Assembly (NCBI GenBank): GCA_016191815.1
Contig: JACPVI010000059.1
Location: 1-64,000 of the forward strand
Length of the DNA: 64,000 bases
Origin: Myxococcales bacterium
GTDB lineage: Bacteria > Myxococcota > Myxococcia > Myxococcales > Myxococcaceae
Direction of reading: 5' to 3'
A program made the translations under genes and the position numbers. Of the stretch, positions 7,962-17,335 are shown piece by piece. Under the pieces are notes generated by a model. It ran no database searches, had not been told where the DNA came from, and worked only from the letters and a program-made list of their open reading frames with translations. Positions within the stretch are counted from its first letter, which is position 1. Every line of letters begins with the position of its first letter.

Positions 7962-9119
7962 ATGGACGCGAAGGCCGGCCAGGCGGCGCGCTTGCGGGAG
8001 GTGGCGCTGCTCTTCCTTCGCCTCGGCGCCACCGCCTTCGGGGGCCCCGCCGCGCACATCGCGATCCTGGAGGACGAGGTGGTCCGCCGCCGGGCCTGGC
8101 TCACCCGCGAGGAGTTCCTCGACCTGCTCGGGGTGTCGAGCCTGATCCCCGGGCCGACCTCGACCGAGCTGGCGATCCACATCGGATTTCGGCGCGCCGG
8201 CTGGGCGGGACTCCTCTTGGCCGGGGCCTGCTTCATCACGCCCGCCGCCTTGATCGTGGGCGGGCTGGCTTGGGCGTACACCCGCTTCGGCGCGCTGCCG
8301 GAGGTGGCCGGGCTGCTCAGCGGCGTGAAGCCGGTGGTGGTCGCGGTGGTCGCCCAGGCGCTCGTCGGCTTCGGCCGCGCCGCGGTGAAGACGCGCCTCT
8401 TGGGCGCTTTGGGAGTCGCCGGCGCCGCCGCGTCCTTCCTCGGGGCAAACGAGCTGCTGGTCCTGTTCGCCGCGGGTGCACTTTCGGCCGCGTCGCGGTG
8501 GGCGAGCCTTCGCGCCCGGGCTGACACCCGGATGGGAGCGCTCGCCTTCGTCCCTCTAGCCGCGTTGGTCCCCGCCTCGGCCGCGGCGGCGCCCTTCGCA
8601 CTGTGGCGCCTGTTCCTCTTCTTCCTCAAGGTGGGCTCGGTGCTCTTCGGCAGCGGCTACGTGCTGCTGGCGTTTCTCAGGGCCGATCTGGTCGAGCGGT
8701 GGGGCTGGCTCTCGGAGGCGCAGCTCATCGACGCGGTGGCGGTCGGCCAGGTGACGCCCGGCCCGCTCTTCACCACCGCCACCTTCATCGGCTACCTGCT
8801 GGGGGGCCTTCCGGGCGCCGCGGTGGCGACTGTGGGCATCTTCCTGCCGGCCTTTGCCTTCGCCGCCCTCTCCGGCCCGCTGGTGCGCCGCGTCCGCGCC
8901 TCCAAGGTGGCGGGCGCCTTCCTCGATGGAGTCAACGTCGCCTCGCTCGCGCTGATGGCGGTGGTCACCTTCGAGATCGGGCGGGCGTCCCTGGTCGAGC
9001 TCAAAGGGGCGCTGCTTTCGCTGGCGAGCCTGCTCATCCTCATGCGCTTTCGGGTGAGCGCGAGCTGGCTCGTCCTGGCTGGGGCCGCAGTGGGGCTCCT
9101 CAGCTCGGCCCTGCGCTGA
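7962..9119 (+). CDS. chrA: Chromate transporter, two-domain CHR family
   Basis: 385 residues with about 10-12 hydrophobic segments. The two homologous halves each open with the CHR signature: LFLRLGATAFGGPAAH near residue 15 and LFFLKVGSVLFGSGY near 220. They also share the G-x-h-x-P-G-P motif (SSLIPGPTSTE and AVGQVTPGPLFT). Known members export chromate from the cytoplasm, and some may carry other anions. It starts about 100 bp from the divergent NADH dehydrogenase gene. No ChrB-type regulator is nearby. Confidence 0.9.
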   Translation: MDAKAGQAARLREVALLFLRLGATAFGGPAAHIAILEDEVVRRRAWLTREEFLDLLGVSSLIPGPTSTELAIHIGFRRAGWAGLLLAGACFITPAALIVGGLAWAYTRFGALPEVAGLLSGVKPVVVAVVAQALVGFGRAAVKTRLLGALGVAGAAASFLGANELLVLFAAGALSAASRWASLRARADTRMGALAFVPLAALVPASAAAAPFALWRLFLFFLKVGSVLFGSGYVLLAFLRADLVERWGWLSEAQLIDAVAVGQVTPGPLFTTATFIGYLLGGLPGAAVATVGIFLPAFAFAALSGPLVRRVRASKVAGAFLDGVNVASLALMAVVTFEIGRASLVELKGALLSLASLLILMRFRVSASWLVLAGAAVGLLSSALR

Positions 9120-9173
9120 CTGAGGGCGGCGCCCCATCCTTCCGGTAGCCCACGAGTGAAAAGGAGACGAGCG

Positions 9174-9923
9174 ATGGCCAAGCAACCGAGGCGCACCTAC
9201 ACCGCGGAGGAGCTCTTGGAGCGGCGCCGGCAAAGGCACGAGTCGCGCACCAGCTCGACCTACAAGGACTTCCTCAAGGAGCTGGAGAGGGAGGGCCCGC
9301 TAACGTCCGAGCTGTCCGAGCGCGCGGCGACCGCGGTCCTCTGCGCCCTGGAGCAGCGGATCATCCGGGACGAAGCCGAGCACCTGGAGGCCCAGCTGCC
9401 GCAGAGGCTGAGGTTCCTTTTGCAGCGGTGCGAGAAGCACGAAGAGCTGCTTCCCCGCGAGATCGACCGCGAGAGCTTCCTGCGCCTGGTCGGCGAGCAC
9501 CTGGGCAAGTCCGCGGAGGAGTCGGAGCCCATCGCCCGCGCGGTCTTGCGCGTCGTCTCACGCCGGGTGACGGCGGGCGAGATCCAGGACGTCCTCAGCC
9601 AGCTTCCCGCGGACATGCGAGCGCTCTTTCCGCAGGAGGTGCTCCAGCGGGCCGCGGCCGAACCCAAACGCGCAAGGGCTCGCCCCCAGATGGAGCCATC
9701 GGCCGCTCAGAGGCGTGGCCTGGTGACTGACATCGTGAACGACCTGCTCGAGCTGCCCTTCGACGCGCAGCTCGGGGTGCTGCGGACGATCGCCCCGAAG
9801 GTAATCCACAAGCTGGATCCGCAGAGCCGGGAAGGCTTCATGCGCGATCTCAACGACGAGATCGCCCGCGCCGACCGCGGCGAGGAGGCCTACGACATCC
9901 GGCCCATCGAAGAGCGGCACTGA
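9174..9923 (+). CDS. DUF2267-type protein
   Basis: 249 residues. ATG 9174 is chosen over the in-frame GTG at 9156 because AAGGAGA lies seven bases before it. Two similar helical segments (about residues 38-140 and 180-240) match the DUF2267 pattern: R-A-A-x-A-V-L-x-A-L-E-x-R-I, a run ending in a P-Q-x-L-R-x-L-L type motif, and a middle R-V-x-x-G-E-I-x-D-V-L-x-x-L-P. The protein is charged, soluble and predicted cytosolic. Its biochemical role is unknown. It follows chrA by 54 bp and could share its transcript. Confidence 0.65.
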   Translation: MAKQPRRTYTAEELLERRRQRHESRTSSTYKDFLKELEREGPLTSELSERAATAVLCALEQRIIRDEAEHLEAQLPQRLRFLLQRCEKHEELLPREIDRESFLRLVGEHLGKSAEESEPIARAVLRVVSRRVTAGEIQDVLSQLPADMRALFPQEVLQRAAAEPKRARARPQMEPSAAQRRGLVTDIVNDLLELPFDAQLGVLRTIAPKVIHKLDPQSREGFMRDLNDEIARADRGEEAYDIRPIEERH

Positions 9924-9932
9924 AGGCCTTCA

Positions 9933-10014
9933 TGCCCAGGGTGGGATTCGAACCCACACGCCTCACGGCGCCACCCCCTCAAGATGGTGTGTCTACCAGT
10001 TCCACCACCTGGGC
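9933..10014 (-). tRNA. tRNA-Leu(GAG)
   Basis: On the minus strand an 82-nt cloverleaf starts GCCCAGG and ends CCTGGGC plus discriminator A. The D-arm carries the usual GGTAGACA stretch. The anticodon loop TTGAGGG (anticodon GAG) is closed by CCATC/GGTGG. A long class II variable arm (CGCC-GTGA-GGCG) precedes the T-arm with GGTTCGAATCCC. The 3' CCA is not encoded. It lies downstream of secG on the same strand and may be co-transcribed with it. Confidence 0.95.
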
Positions 10015-10089
10015 GAACGAGCGGATCTTCTAACACCAGCCGGGAGGCGACTCGCAACCCTTTTCGGTGGAGCGATGCCCGAGCGGGCG

Positions 10090-10518
10090 TCACTTGCCCG
10101 GTTCGGGCGGAGGGCTGCCCGCTGGTGGGGCCGGTGGGGGAGCGGGAGGTGTTTCGGGGGCAGGGGCTATGGTCCCGGCGGAGGCAGGAGCGGCGCTCTC
10201 GAGGTTGGCGGCGGGCCCGGCGGCGCCGGCGTCGGGCGTCGAGGCCGGCGCTGCGGCGGGAGCAGGTGGCCCCTCGGCAGCGACGGACTGGCGGAGCCCG
10301 ACGAAGGACAGGCCGAGCGAGGTGACGAAGAAGGCGATGGCACAGGCGGCGGTCACCTTGCTGAGGAAAGTGACCGCGCCGCGGCCTCCGAAGGCGCTGG
10401 AGGCGGCGCCTCCGCCGAGGGCGGCGCCCATCCCCGCGTCCTTCCCCGGCTGGAGGAGGATGACGAAGATCATGAACACGCTCAGGAGCACGTGCACGAT
10501 CGAGACGAAGGTGAGCAT
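10090..10518 (-). CDS. secG: Preprotein translocase subunit SecG with a Pro/Ala-rich tail
   Basis: 142 residues. The first ~75 match SecG: a hydrophobic helix (VSIVHVLLSVFMIFVILLQ), the P-G-K-D-A-G-M-G loop, a Gly/Ser-rich turn with FGGRG, and a second helix. The remaining ~65 residues are almost all Ala, Pro and Gly and probably form a disordered tail, longer than in most SecG proteins. SecG assists SecYE during export through the inner membrane. It lies just after the gap-pgk-tpiA operon but behind a terminator. Confidence 0.92.
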   Translation of the reverse strand: MLTFVSIVHVLLSVFMIFVILLQPGKDAGMGAALGGGAASSAFGGRGAVTFLSKVTAACAIAFFVTSLGLSFVGLRQSVAAEGPPAPAAAPASTPDAGAAGPAANLESAAPASAGTIAPAPETPPAPPPAPPAGSPPPEPGK

Positions 10519-10536
10519 CTGCCGAAAGGCCCCGCG

Positions 10537-10567
10537 AAAAGAGGCGGGACGTTAAGCACAGTCCCGC
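10537..10567 (-). terminator. Intrinsic terminator of the glycolytic operon
   Basis: Read leftward, a GCGGGAC/GTCCCGC stem with a 10-nt loop is followed by CTCTTTTC. It begins about 20 bp after the tpiA stop and ends about 20 bp before the secG start, which separates glycolytic transcription from secG at least in part. Confidence 0.7.
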
Positions 10568-10586
10568 GAGGCTGACAACAGCGGAG

Positions 10587-11357
10587 CTAGCCTGCGGCTT
10601 TCACGATGGCGGCGAAGTCGGAGGCCTTGAGGCTCGCTCCTCCGACCAGCGCTCCGTCGACGTCGGGCTTGGAGAGCAAGGAGCCGGCGTTGTCGGGCTT
10701 CACCGAGCCGCCGTACTGGATGCGGACCTGCTCGGCGGCCTCCCGGCCGAAGGCGGCGACGAGTTGCTCGCGGATGTGGGCGTGGACTTCCTGGGCCTGG
10801 TCGGCGGTGGCGTTGCGCCCAGTGCCAATGGCCCACACCGGCTCGTAGGCCACCACGAACCTTGCCAGCTCGGCGGGAGAGAAGCCGGCGAGGCCACCCT
10901 TGAGCTGGCGGCTCACCACCTCGAGGGTGCGCCCGGCCTCGCGCTCGGCCAGCGTCTCGCCAACGCAGACGATGGGGACGAGGCCGGCCTTGAGCACCGC
11001 CTGGCAGCGCCGGTTGACCGTCTCGTCGGTCTCGCCGAAGTACTGGCGCCGCTCGGAGTGGCCGATGATCACGTAGGAGCAGCCCACCTCCTTGAGCATC
11101 GGGGCGGAGACTTCTCCGGTGAAGGCCCCAAAGGCCTCCCAGTGGCAGCTCTGGGCAGCGAGGGCGATGTTGGATCCCTCGAGGGCGCGGGCCACCGAGT
11201 GGAGCGCGGTGAAGGGAGGGGCGACGGCCATCTCCACCCGGTCGCGGACCATGGACACCAGCCCGCGAAGCTCGCGCGCGAGCGAGAGCGCCTCGCCGAC
11301 GGTCTTGTTCATCTTCCAGTTGCCGGCGATGAACGGCCGGCGCTGAGGGTTGCTCAC
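10587..11357 (-). CDS. tpiA: Triosephosphate isomerase
   Basis: 256 residues from GTG 11357, chosen because a GGAGGGAG site lies just upstream and the product then starts at the family position ([17 protein letters not shown]). The catalytic residues are visible: Lys15 in GNWKMN, His in IIGHSERR, and Glu in [12 protein letters not shown]. The phosphate-binding GGSV and GGASL loops are present near the C-terminus. It interconverts dihydroxyacetone phosphate and glyceraldehyde 3-phosphate. It is the last gene of gap-pgk-tpiA, with a terminator immediately after. Confidence 0.97.
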   Translation of the reverse strand: MSNPQRRPFIAGNWKMNKTVGEALSLARELRGLVSMVRDRVEMAVAPPFTALHSVARALEGSNIALAAQSCHWEAFGAFTGEVSAPMLKEVGCSYVIIGHSERRQYFGETDETVNRRCQAVLKAGLVPIVCVGETLAEREAGRTLEVVSRQLKGGLAGFSPAELARFVVAYEPVWAIGTGRNATADQAQEVHAHIREQLVAAFGREAAEQVRIQYGGSVKPDNAGSLLSKPDVDGALVGGASLKASDFAAIVKAAG

Positions 11358-11459
11358 TTTTTGCTCCCTCCCCCGAAGAGTGGCGGATGGTACTCCGGCG
11401 GTGAACGATGGCAAGGCGCAATTGCCGTGGCCCCCGCTGCTGACCCGGAGTAGCGGCGG

Positions 11460-12644
11460 CTATTTCTCGAGCGCCCTGACGCCCGGCAACTCGCGGCCCT
11501 CGAGCAGCTCGAGCGAGGCCCCGCCGCCGGTGGAGACGTGCTTCATGCGCGAGGCGAAGCCCATCTCGTTCACCGCGGCGGCGCTGTCGCCGCCCCCCAC
11601 CACCGTCACCGCCTCGCGGAGATCGGCCATTGCCATTGCGATCTCCCGGGTGCCGGCGGCGAACTTCTCCACCTCGAACAGGCCCATCGGCCCGTTCCAG
11701 AACACGGTCTTCGCCCGGCGGATCTGCTGGCGGTACAGCTCTCGCGTCTTCGGCCCGATGTCCAGCCCCATCAGCTCGCGGGGGATGGCCCGCTCCTTCA
11801 CCTCCCGCGCCTCGCTCTTCTCGTCCGGGGAGGTGCCGGCGATGTGGTCGATGGGGAGGAGCAGCTCCTTGCCCAGCCGCGACGCCGCCTCGAGCAGCTT
11901 CGAGGCCAGTGGAAGCTTGTCTTCCTCCACCCGGCTCTTCCCCACCTCCACGCCCTGCGCCTTGAGGAAGGTGTAGGCCATCGCTCCGCCGACGAGCAGC
12001 GCGTCCACTCTCGGGAGGAGGTTCTCGATCACCTTGATCTTGTCCGACACCTTGGCGCCGCCGAGCACCGCCACGAAGGGCCTCTCGGCGCCCTTGAGCA
12101 GCTTGCCCAGGTGCTCCAGCTCCTTCTTCATCAGGTAGCCGGCCGCCTTCTCCGCCACGAAGGGGACCATCCCCGCGGTGGAGGCGTGGGCGCGATGCGC
12201 GGTGCCGAAGGCGTCGTTGACGTAGGCGTCGCACAAGGAAGCGAGTTGGCGGGAGAAGCCCTCGTCGTTGGCCTCCTCCTCCTTGTGGAAGCGAAGGTTC
12301 TCCAGCACCAGCACCTGGCCGGCCTTGAGGTCGCGCACCACCTTCTGCACCCCGTCGCCCGCGCAGTCGTCGGCGAGGACCACCTCGTGCTCGGGTCCGA
12401 GCAGCTCGCGAAGCCTTCCGGCGGGCGGCTCGAGGCTCAGCTTGGGATCGCGGCCCTTGGGGCGACCGAGGTGGGAGGCCAAGATGACTTTGGCCCCCGC
12501 CCTCACCGCCTTCTGGATGGTCGGCAGGGCCTCGCGGATCCTGGTGTCGTCGGTCACCTTGCGCTGCTCGTCCAGGGGGACGTTGAAGTCCACCCGGATG
12601 AACACACGCTTCCCGCCAAGCTCCAGCTCGTCGATGGTGCGCAT
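11460..12644 (-). CDS. pgk: Phosphoglycerate kinase
   Basis: 394 residues, the usual length. It has the N-terminal substrate-binding motif (RVDFNVPL), the HLGRPKG loop, the hinge-adjacent GGAKVSDK stretch and the C-terminal nucleotide site ([10 protein letters not shown], then [13 protein letters not shown]). ATG 12644 follows a GGGAGG ribosome site. It makes ATP from 1,3-bisphosphoglycerate. The gene lies 16 bp after gap and about 100 bp before tpiA, so it is in the same operon. Confidence 0.98.
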   Translation of the reverse strand: MRTIDELELGGKRVFIRVDFNVPLDEQRKVTDDTRIREALPTIQKAVRAGAKVILASHLGRPKGRDPKLSLEPPAGRLRELLGPEHEVVLADDCAGDGVQKVVRDLKAGQVLVLENLRFHKEEEANDEGFSRQLASLCDAYVNDAFGTAHRAHASTAGMVPFVAEKAAGYLMKKELEHLGKLLKGAERPFVAVLGGAKVSDKIKVIENLLPRVDALLVGGAMAYTFLKAQGVEVGKSRVEEDKLPLASKLLEAASRLGKELLLPIDHIAGTSPDEKSEAREVKERAIPRELMGLDIGPKTRELYRQQIRRAKTVFWNGPMGLFEVEKFAAGTREIAMAMADLREAVTVVGGGDSAAAVNEMGFASRMKHVSTGGGASLELLEGRELPGVRALEK

Positions 12645-12660
12645 GCCGCCTCCCGCCTCG

Positions 12661-13668
12661 CTACATCTTGCTGACGAGGAACTTGGCCACGTCGACCATC
12701 CGGTTCGAGTAGCCCCACTCGTTGTCGTACCAGGCCATCACCTTGGCCAGGTTGCCGCCCACCACGAAGGTGTTGGTGGAGTCAAAGATGGCGGAGTGAG
12801 GGTTGTCCACGTAGTCGATCGACACGGTGGGCGCGTCCTCGTACTGGAGGATGCCCTTGAGCGGCCCTTCGGCGGCCTTCTTGAAGGCGGCGTTGATCTC
12901 CTCGGCGGTGGCGTTCTTCGAGAGCGTCACGGTGAGGTCCACCAGCGAGACGTTCGGGGTGGGCACGCGCACCGCCAGGCCGTGCATCTTGCCCTTGAGC
13001 GCCGGGAGCACCTCGCCGATCGCCTTCGCCGCGCCGGTGGAGGAAGGAATCATCGACAGCGCCGCCGCCCTCGCCCGCCGCAGATCGTCGTGCACCAGGT
13101 CCAGGATCCGCTGGTCGTTGGTGTAGCTGTGCACGGTGGTCATCAGGCCCTTCTCGATCCCGAAGGAGTCGAGGAGCACCTTCGCGGTCGGCGCCAGGCA
13201 GTTGGTGGTGCAGGAGGCGTTGGAGATGATGTGGTGCTTCGCCGGATCGTACTGCTCGTGGTTGATCCCGAAGGCCATGGTGATGTCCGGGCTCTTCGCC
13301 GGGGCGGAGATGAGCACCTTCTTGGCGCCGGCGGTGAGGTGCTGCTGGGCGCCCTCCCGGGCGGTGAAGCGGCCGGTGCACTCCATCACCACGTCCACTC
13401 CCAGCTCCTTCCAGGGCAGCTTGGAGGGATCGCGCTCGGCGATCACCCGGTACTCCTTCCCCTCGATCAGGATGCCCTTCTCGCTGGCTTGGACCTTGCC
13501 CGGCCAGTTCCGGTGGATGGAGTCGTACTTGAACAGGTGGGCCAGCGTGGCCGGCTTGTCGAGGTCGTTGATGGCGACGATCTGGACGTCCTCCTGGCGC
13601 TGGAGCGCCGCGCGGAGCACGCAGCGGCCGATTCGGCCGAAGCCGTTGATTGCGAACTTGATGGCCAT
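12661..13668 (-). CDS. gap: Glyceraldehyde-3-phosphate dehydrogenase
   Basis: 335 residues. It has an N-terminal NAD fold ([11 protein letters not shown]), the catalytic Cys153 in [12 protein letters not shown], the partner His in TVHSYTNDQ, and the C-terminal WYDNEWGYS motif. It is the first gene of the glycolytic operon. GGGAGG lies six bases before ATG 13668, and a sigma70-like promoter lies about 50 bp upstream. It oxidises glyceraldehyde 3-phosphate with NAD and phosphate in the cytosol. Confidence 0.98.
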   Translation of the reverse strand: MAIKFAINGFGRIGRCVLRAALQRQEDVQIVAINDLDKPATLAHLFKYDSIHRNWPGKVQASEKGILIEGKEYRVIAERDPSKLPWKELGVDVVMECTGRFTAREGAQQHLTAGAKKVLISAPAKSPDITMAFGINHEQYDPAKHHIISNASCTTNCLAPTAKVLLDSFGIEKGLMTTVHSYTNDQRILDLVHDDLRRARAAALSMIPSSTGAAKAIGEVLPALKGKMHGLAVRVPTPNVSLVDLTVTLSKNATAEEINAAFKKAAEGPLKGILQYEDAPTVSIDYVDNPHSAIFDSTNTFVVGGNLAKVMAWYDNEWGYSNRMVDVAKFLVSKM

Positions 13669-13718
13669 GATGACCTCCCGAGGGGTTGGCGAGCGGACGG
13701 ACGGCTGAAAGGCCGCAG

Positions 13719-13747
13719 AAGGTAGGCCCCGCCTTCGGCCGAGTCAA
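13719..13747 (-). promoter_or_regulatory. Sigma70-type promoter of gap-pgk-tpiA
   Basis: On the minus strand TTGACT (13747-13742) and TACCTT (13724-13719) are separated by exactly 17 bp. Initiation about seven bases downstream would give a 5' leader of roughly 44 nt before the gap start at 13668. Confidence 0.6.
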
Positions 13748-13814
13748 CGAAGACGGCCGGAACTGGACGATAAGCGTTGGTCGCCGACGATTCTGGAGGT
13801 GCGCCCGCGCTCGG

Positions 13815-14159
13815 CTAGCGGCCGAGCACCAGGTCGAGCGCTTCGAAGAGAAGCCCGAGGTAGTCGGGGCCGATTCGACCCGCTCTCTCTCGGTCTAGAA
13901 ACGCACGGTCCAGAGCAAGAACCTGCGAGGCCTGGGCGACCGAGTCCCTTGGCAGGCCCGTGACCTTGGCCTCCAGCAGGACACTCCCCGGTGCCTCGGC
14001 CCACTGGAGGTTCGAGGTGAGCGGGATACAGACGACAGTTCCCAGCCGGCTCCGGTTGAAGACGTCGCCTTGGACGACCACCACCGGCCGGCGGTACGCC
14101 GCCGCCGAGAGCGCTGGGTCGGGCAAGTCGGCCCAGCGCACGTCACCCTGGAGAATCAC
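13815..14159 (-). CDS. mazF: MazF/PemK-type toxin (putative mRNA interferase)
   Basis: 114 residues from GTG 14159, which overlaps the antitoxin stop as GTGA; an in-frame GTG at 14168 is an alternative. The fold signature of MazF toxins is present: GDVRWADLPD, then RRPVVVVQGDVFNRS, VVCIPLTSN and the later QVLALDRAFL. Known members are endoribonucleases that cleave mRNA when the antitoxin is degraded. The order of antitoxin first, with coupled translation, is typical. A small GCTCGGC/GCCGAGC hairpin lies over the stop codon but lacks a T-tract. Confidence 0.88.
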   Translation of the reverse strand: MILQGDVRWADLPDPALSAAAYRRPVVVVQGDVFNRSRLGTVVCIPLTSNLQWAEAPGSVLLEAKVTGLPRDSVAQASQVLALDRAFLDRERAGRIGPDYLGLLFEALDLVLGR

Positions 14160-14398
14160 TCCTCCCACTCGATTCGCCGCAGGCCGAGCGCTCCGGCCCG
14201 CTTCACGAACCGGTCTGGAGGATTGGGCACCTTCTCGAGCACCTGGTCGATGGCCCGGGAGATGGACTCCGGCGAGTGGCGAGCCACGTACTCGGCTACC
14301 GCTTCCTGGTAGAGCTTGCTGCGGGACTTGCCAAGCCGCTTGGCCAGGAGATCCGCCTTCCTGAAGAGGTCGTCAGAAAGGGAGATCGCTGTTTTCAT
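14156..14398 (-). CDS. Ribbon-helix-helix antitoxin (MazE-like)
   Basis: 80 residues. The N-terminus (MKTAISLSDDLFRKADLLAK, then GKSRSKLYQEAVAEY) is a ribbon-helix-helix DNA-binding domain. The acidic C-terminal tail ending IEWEE probably wraps around and blocks the toxin. Its stop overlaps the toxin start. Autoregulation by binding at its own promoter is expected for the family. The -10 element lies only six bases before the ATG, so the transcript may be leaderless. Confidence 0.85.
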   Translation of the reverse strand: MKTAISLSDDLFRKADLLAKRLGKSRSKLYQEAVAEYVARHSPESISRAIDQVLEKVPNPPDRFVKRAGALGLRRIEWEE

Positions 14399-14410
14399 AC
14401 CAAAAGTATA
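14397..14410 (-). promoter_or_regulatory. -10 element and possible operator of the toxin-antitoxin pair
   Basis: On the minus strand TATACT (14410-14405) lies six bases before the antitoxin ATG. The same bases contain an inverted repeat, ATAC-N5-GTAT (14397-14409), which could bind the ribbon-helix-helix antitoxin. No convincing -35 element was seen. Confidence 0.45.
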
Positions 14411-14481
14411 ACGCCCTCCCGCACCCGCTGGAAGCGCGGCAGGGGCGGGCGTGCCGTGAAGACGGCAGCCGGGTTGGCTGC

Positions 14482-17184
14482 TCAGCGGCGCCGCCTCCGG
14501 GCGAGCCAGACGAGCAAGGCCGCCGCGAGTGGAAAGCCCGCCAAAGAGCCGCAGCCGCAGCCCTTGGGCGCCGGGTAGCTCTCCGGCAAGGGTTCGAGCA
14601 GGACCGGCGGCGGAGGGGGGCCCGCGTCCGGGACACCCCCGTCGGCCTCGGTGCCACCGTCCGGCAGAGGAGGCGGCGCCGCGATGACGCCCAGGAAGGC
14701 GAGGATCCTCCCCATCAGCTCGGCGCGCCGGTTGGCGCCGTTCACCGTCTCGAACGGGAAGGAGAGAAAAACCACCTTGCCGGAGCCCGCGTGCGCCACT
14801 GCGGCAGTGCTGGTCCCGCCCGAGTAGCGCGCCACCGGGACGCCGTCCGAGGCGACCGGGACGTCCGGGGCTCCGGTGTCGTAGGCGCCGGAGAGCCCAT
14901 CGTCCAGCGGCAGCGCGGAGAGGCCTTCGAGGAACTGGCCCGGAGCGGCCTCCACCCAGAGGCCGCCGGTGCCCGAAGCGGAGGAGACGTGCAGCACCTG
15001 GGAGAGAAAGGCGACGTCCGCCGCGCCGCCGGCGGCAAGCCCGCTCGCGGCGTGGGAGCCGGAGAAGAGCAGCGCCTTGCCGGCCTCCACGTGGGCGCGG
15101 AGAAGTTGCTGTTCGGCCACGGTCGGAGGCTTGCCTTGCGCGTGGCCTCGCCCGGCGAACCAGTCGATGGCCGCGTAGCCGGAGAGGGGGACCTCTCCCG
15201 CCGCAACCGCGGAGGCGGTGGCCCCATCGAAACCCACCTGCGCGTAGGCGATCGCGTTCCCATGCGCGCGGAGGTAGCTGCCGTCGTTCATCCGGTCGAT
15301 GAAGATCCGGAGCGGCGAGCCCAAGGCATAGGCGGAGAGGTTCTCGGTCTTTCCGAGCGCCGCCTCGAGCCGATCGAACGCGTTGACCGCCAACAAAGGC
15401 GGAGGCGCGGCGGAGGCGCGGATGCCCACCACCTCGGAAGGGAAGGACTCGCCGCCGCCGTTCACCGAGGTCACCCGGTAGTAGCGCACGACCCCGACGG
15501 CGACCGTCTCGGAGTGGCTAGCGCCGCTCGCGTCGAGCCCGTCGTCCCAGGAAACGCCGTCGGAGCTGCGGTACACCCGGTAGCCGGCCGGCGCGTCGCC
15601 TTGCACTCCGCCGGTGCCCGCGAGCGGCGCACTCCACTTGAGCAGCACCGCTCCGTTCCCTTGGTTCAAGGCCGCCACCGCCGCCGGCGGCTCGGGGGGA
15701 AGCGCCAGCGGAGTCCCGTCTCTGTCCGCGAAGTACTTGATGATGCCTTGGGTGATCGCCCGGGCCGCCAGGTAGCGGAAGCGCGGCTCCTTGAGTTGCG
15801 CCGCGTCGGAGGCGTTGTCGTGGAACGCCACCTCCAGGAGGATCGCCGGCGTCTCCGGGTTGTGAGCGGGGTTCAGCTCGCCGAAGTAGGCCGAGTGGAT
15901 TCCCCGGTCGCGCCAGGTGGCCGGCCCCCAGCCGTTGCGGATGTCGTTGATCAGCTCGCCGTGGACGAACTGCGCCAGCTTGTCGCTGCCGGCGGTGCCG
16001 GTGAACTGGTAGGTGCCGTCGGGCGGGTTCGGCCCGTAGACGTAGGTATCGGTGCCGTAGGCCGAGCCGTTGAACGCGTTGGTGTGCCAGGCCACGTAGA
16101 CCGCGTCCTCGCCGGCTTCGTGCTCCCAGGCGGTGAAGCGCGAGCGTGCGACGATGTCGCTGTTCCGGTCGTCGGCGAGGTAGGAGTGCACCGTGGCCGG
16201 CGCCCCCGCGAATTGGGTGTGGTAGCGGGCGCACTCCTCGAAGCGCGGCCGGCCGCTCACGCCGATGCCGGTGTCGGAGAGGCCCATGCCTCCGCCGAAG
16301 CGGACCGCGTCCAGCGACACGTTCCCCGCGTCCTTCGAGTCGTTGAGCGCCACCACCGAGGCGGTGTCGGGGTGCAGGCCGGCGCGGAAGTAGAAGCGCC
16401 CCAAGAGCAGCCAAGTCCCGCCGTGCCGGCGCTGGTTGATGCGGAAGTGCGACTCGCCGCCCTGGTGCTTCACCACGAAGTGCGCGTCCGTCACCCGCGC
16501 GGTGTACGAGGAGTACGAGAGGTAGACGTTGTAGGTGCCGCTCGCCGGGATGGTGGGCGCCCAGGTGGCGCTGACCGTGGGCGTCGCCGAGACGTCCATC
16601 AGCCGGTTCTTCCCAAGCTGGAACGGGTTGGCGGTGCTGCTCAGCGGCAGCGTGGGATGCCCGTAGCCCTTCAGGGTGGAGTCGGTGAACACCCCCGAGG
16701 GTCCGCTCTCGGAGTAGGCCGCGTCGAGATCGTCCACCACCACCATCTGGGTGGTGATGTCCGGCTCGCGCACCGGCACCACCAAAGCGCCGGCGTTGAG
16801 CAGCATCGGGATGAGGAGCTGGTTCACCGTCTCGATCGAGACCAGGTCCTCCACGATGGCGTTGGTGTTGGGGCGCTGCGTGCGCCAGGAGCCCACGTTG
16901 GTGAAACCGTGACCAGGCGAAACGTACACGCTCCTTCCAAAGAGAGACCCGGTCCTCAGCCGAGCGGTCGGCAGCGCGATGCCCTGGCTCGGTGCGCTGC
17001 CCGGCGCCACCCTCCGCAACAGCGGCGGCTCCCCCGGCTGCGCCGCCAGCTCGAACGGCTTCGCCGGAACCACGGAGATCTCGTAGCGGCCAGGCACCTC
17101 CAGGCCGCAGTCCTCCATGAAGGGGGCCTCCGCCCTGGCCACGGCCGCAAGGAGCACGGCGACTGCCACTCCGATCCTTCTCAT
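14482..17184 (-). CDS. Exported N-acetylmuramoyl-L-alanine amidase with MYXO-CTERM tail
   Basis: 900 residues from ATG 17184 (GGGAGG six bases before); residues 1-19 form a signal peptide. An Amidase_3-type zinc domain is present in an expanded form: the VSPGHGFTN zinc ligand, the AWHTNAFNG segment and the catalytic Glu region ILLEVAFHDN. An insert rich in aromatic and beta-type sequence separates these parts. A fibronectin type III-like domain follows (AAVAALNQGNGAVLLKW, then YRVYRSSDG), then a domain resembling a Rossmann-like glycosidase-associated fold. A Pro-rich linker leads to CGCG, a hydrophobic helix and RRRRR. Such enzymes cleave the peptide stem from peptidoglycan. It is probably anchored at the cell surface after C-terminal processing. 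Confidence 0.88.
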   Translation of the reverse strand: MRRIGVAVAVLLAAVARAEAPFMEDCGLEVPGRYEISVVPAKPFELAAQPGEPPLLRRVAPGSAPSQGIALPTARLRTGSLFGRSVYVSPGHGFTNVGSWRTQRPNTNAIVEDLVSIETVNQLLIPMLLNAGALVVPVREPDITTQMVVVDDLDAAYSESGPSGVFTDSTLKGYGHPTLPLSSTANPFQLGKNRLMDVSATPTVSATWAPTIPASGTYNVYLSYSSYTARVTDAHFVVKHQGGESHFRINQRRHGGTWLLLGRFYFRAGLHPDTASVVALNDSKDAGNVSLDAVRFGGGMGLSDTGIGVSGRPRFEECARYHTQFAGAPATVHSYLADDRNSDIVARSRFTAWEHEAGEDAVYVAWHTNAFNGSAYGTDTYVYGPNPPDGTYQFTGTAGSDKLAQFVHGELINDIRNGWGPATWRDRGIHSAYFGELNPAHNPETPAILLEVAFHDNASDAAQLKEPRFRYLAARAITQGIIKYFADRDGTPLALPPEPPAAVAALNQGNGAVLLKWSAPLAGTGGVQGDAPAGYRVYRSSDGVSWDDGLDASGASHSETVAVGVVRYYRVTSVNGGGESFPSEVVGIRASAAPPPLLAVNAFDRLEAALGKTENLSAYALGSPLRIFIDRMNDGSYLRAHGNAIAYAQVGFDGATASAVAAGEVPLSGYAAIDWFAGRGHAQGKPPTVAEQQLLRAHVEAGKALLFSGSHAASGLAAGGAADVAFLSQVLHVSSASGTGGLWVEAAPGQFLEGLSALPLDDGLSGAYDTGAPDVPVASDGVPVARYSGGTSTAAVAHAGSGKVVFLSFPFETVNGANRRAELMGRILAFLGVIAAPPPLPDGGTEADGGVPDAGPPPPPVLLEPLPESYPAPKGCGCGSLAGFPLAAALLVWLARRRRR

Positions 17185-17335
17185 CGGCGGCCTCCCTCGG
17201 AGGCGCGCACCATAGAGGAGGCGCGAACCGGGAGGCAACCGCGCGGGCCGCCGCCTTCCAGCCCGAGCCCAAGGCGGGCCTCTGAGCGCCCGCGGGATTG
17301 TCCTCGCCGCCCGAAAGTGTTGTAAGCGGCGCCCG

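Noticed and set aside
6576..8180. Longer version of the NADH dehydrogenase gene starting at 8180
   Set aside because: The extra codons are antisense to chrA and lack similarity. The FAD motif begins only after the GTG starts at 7859/7850.
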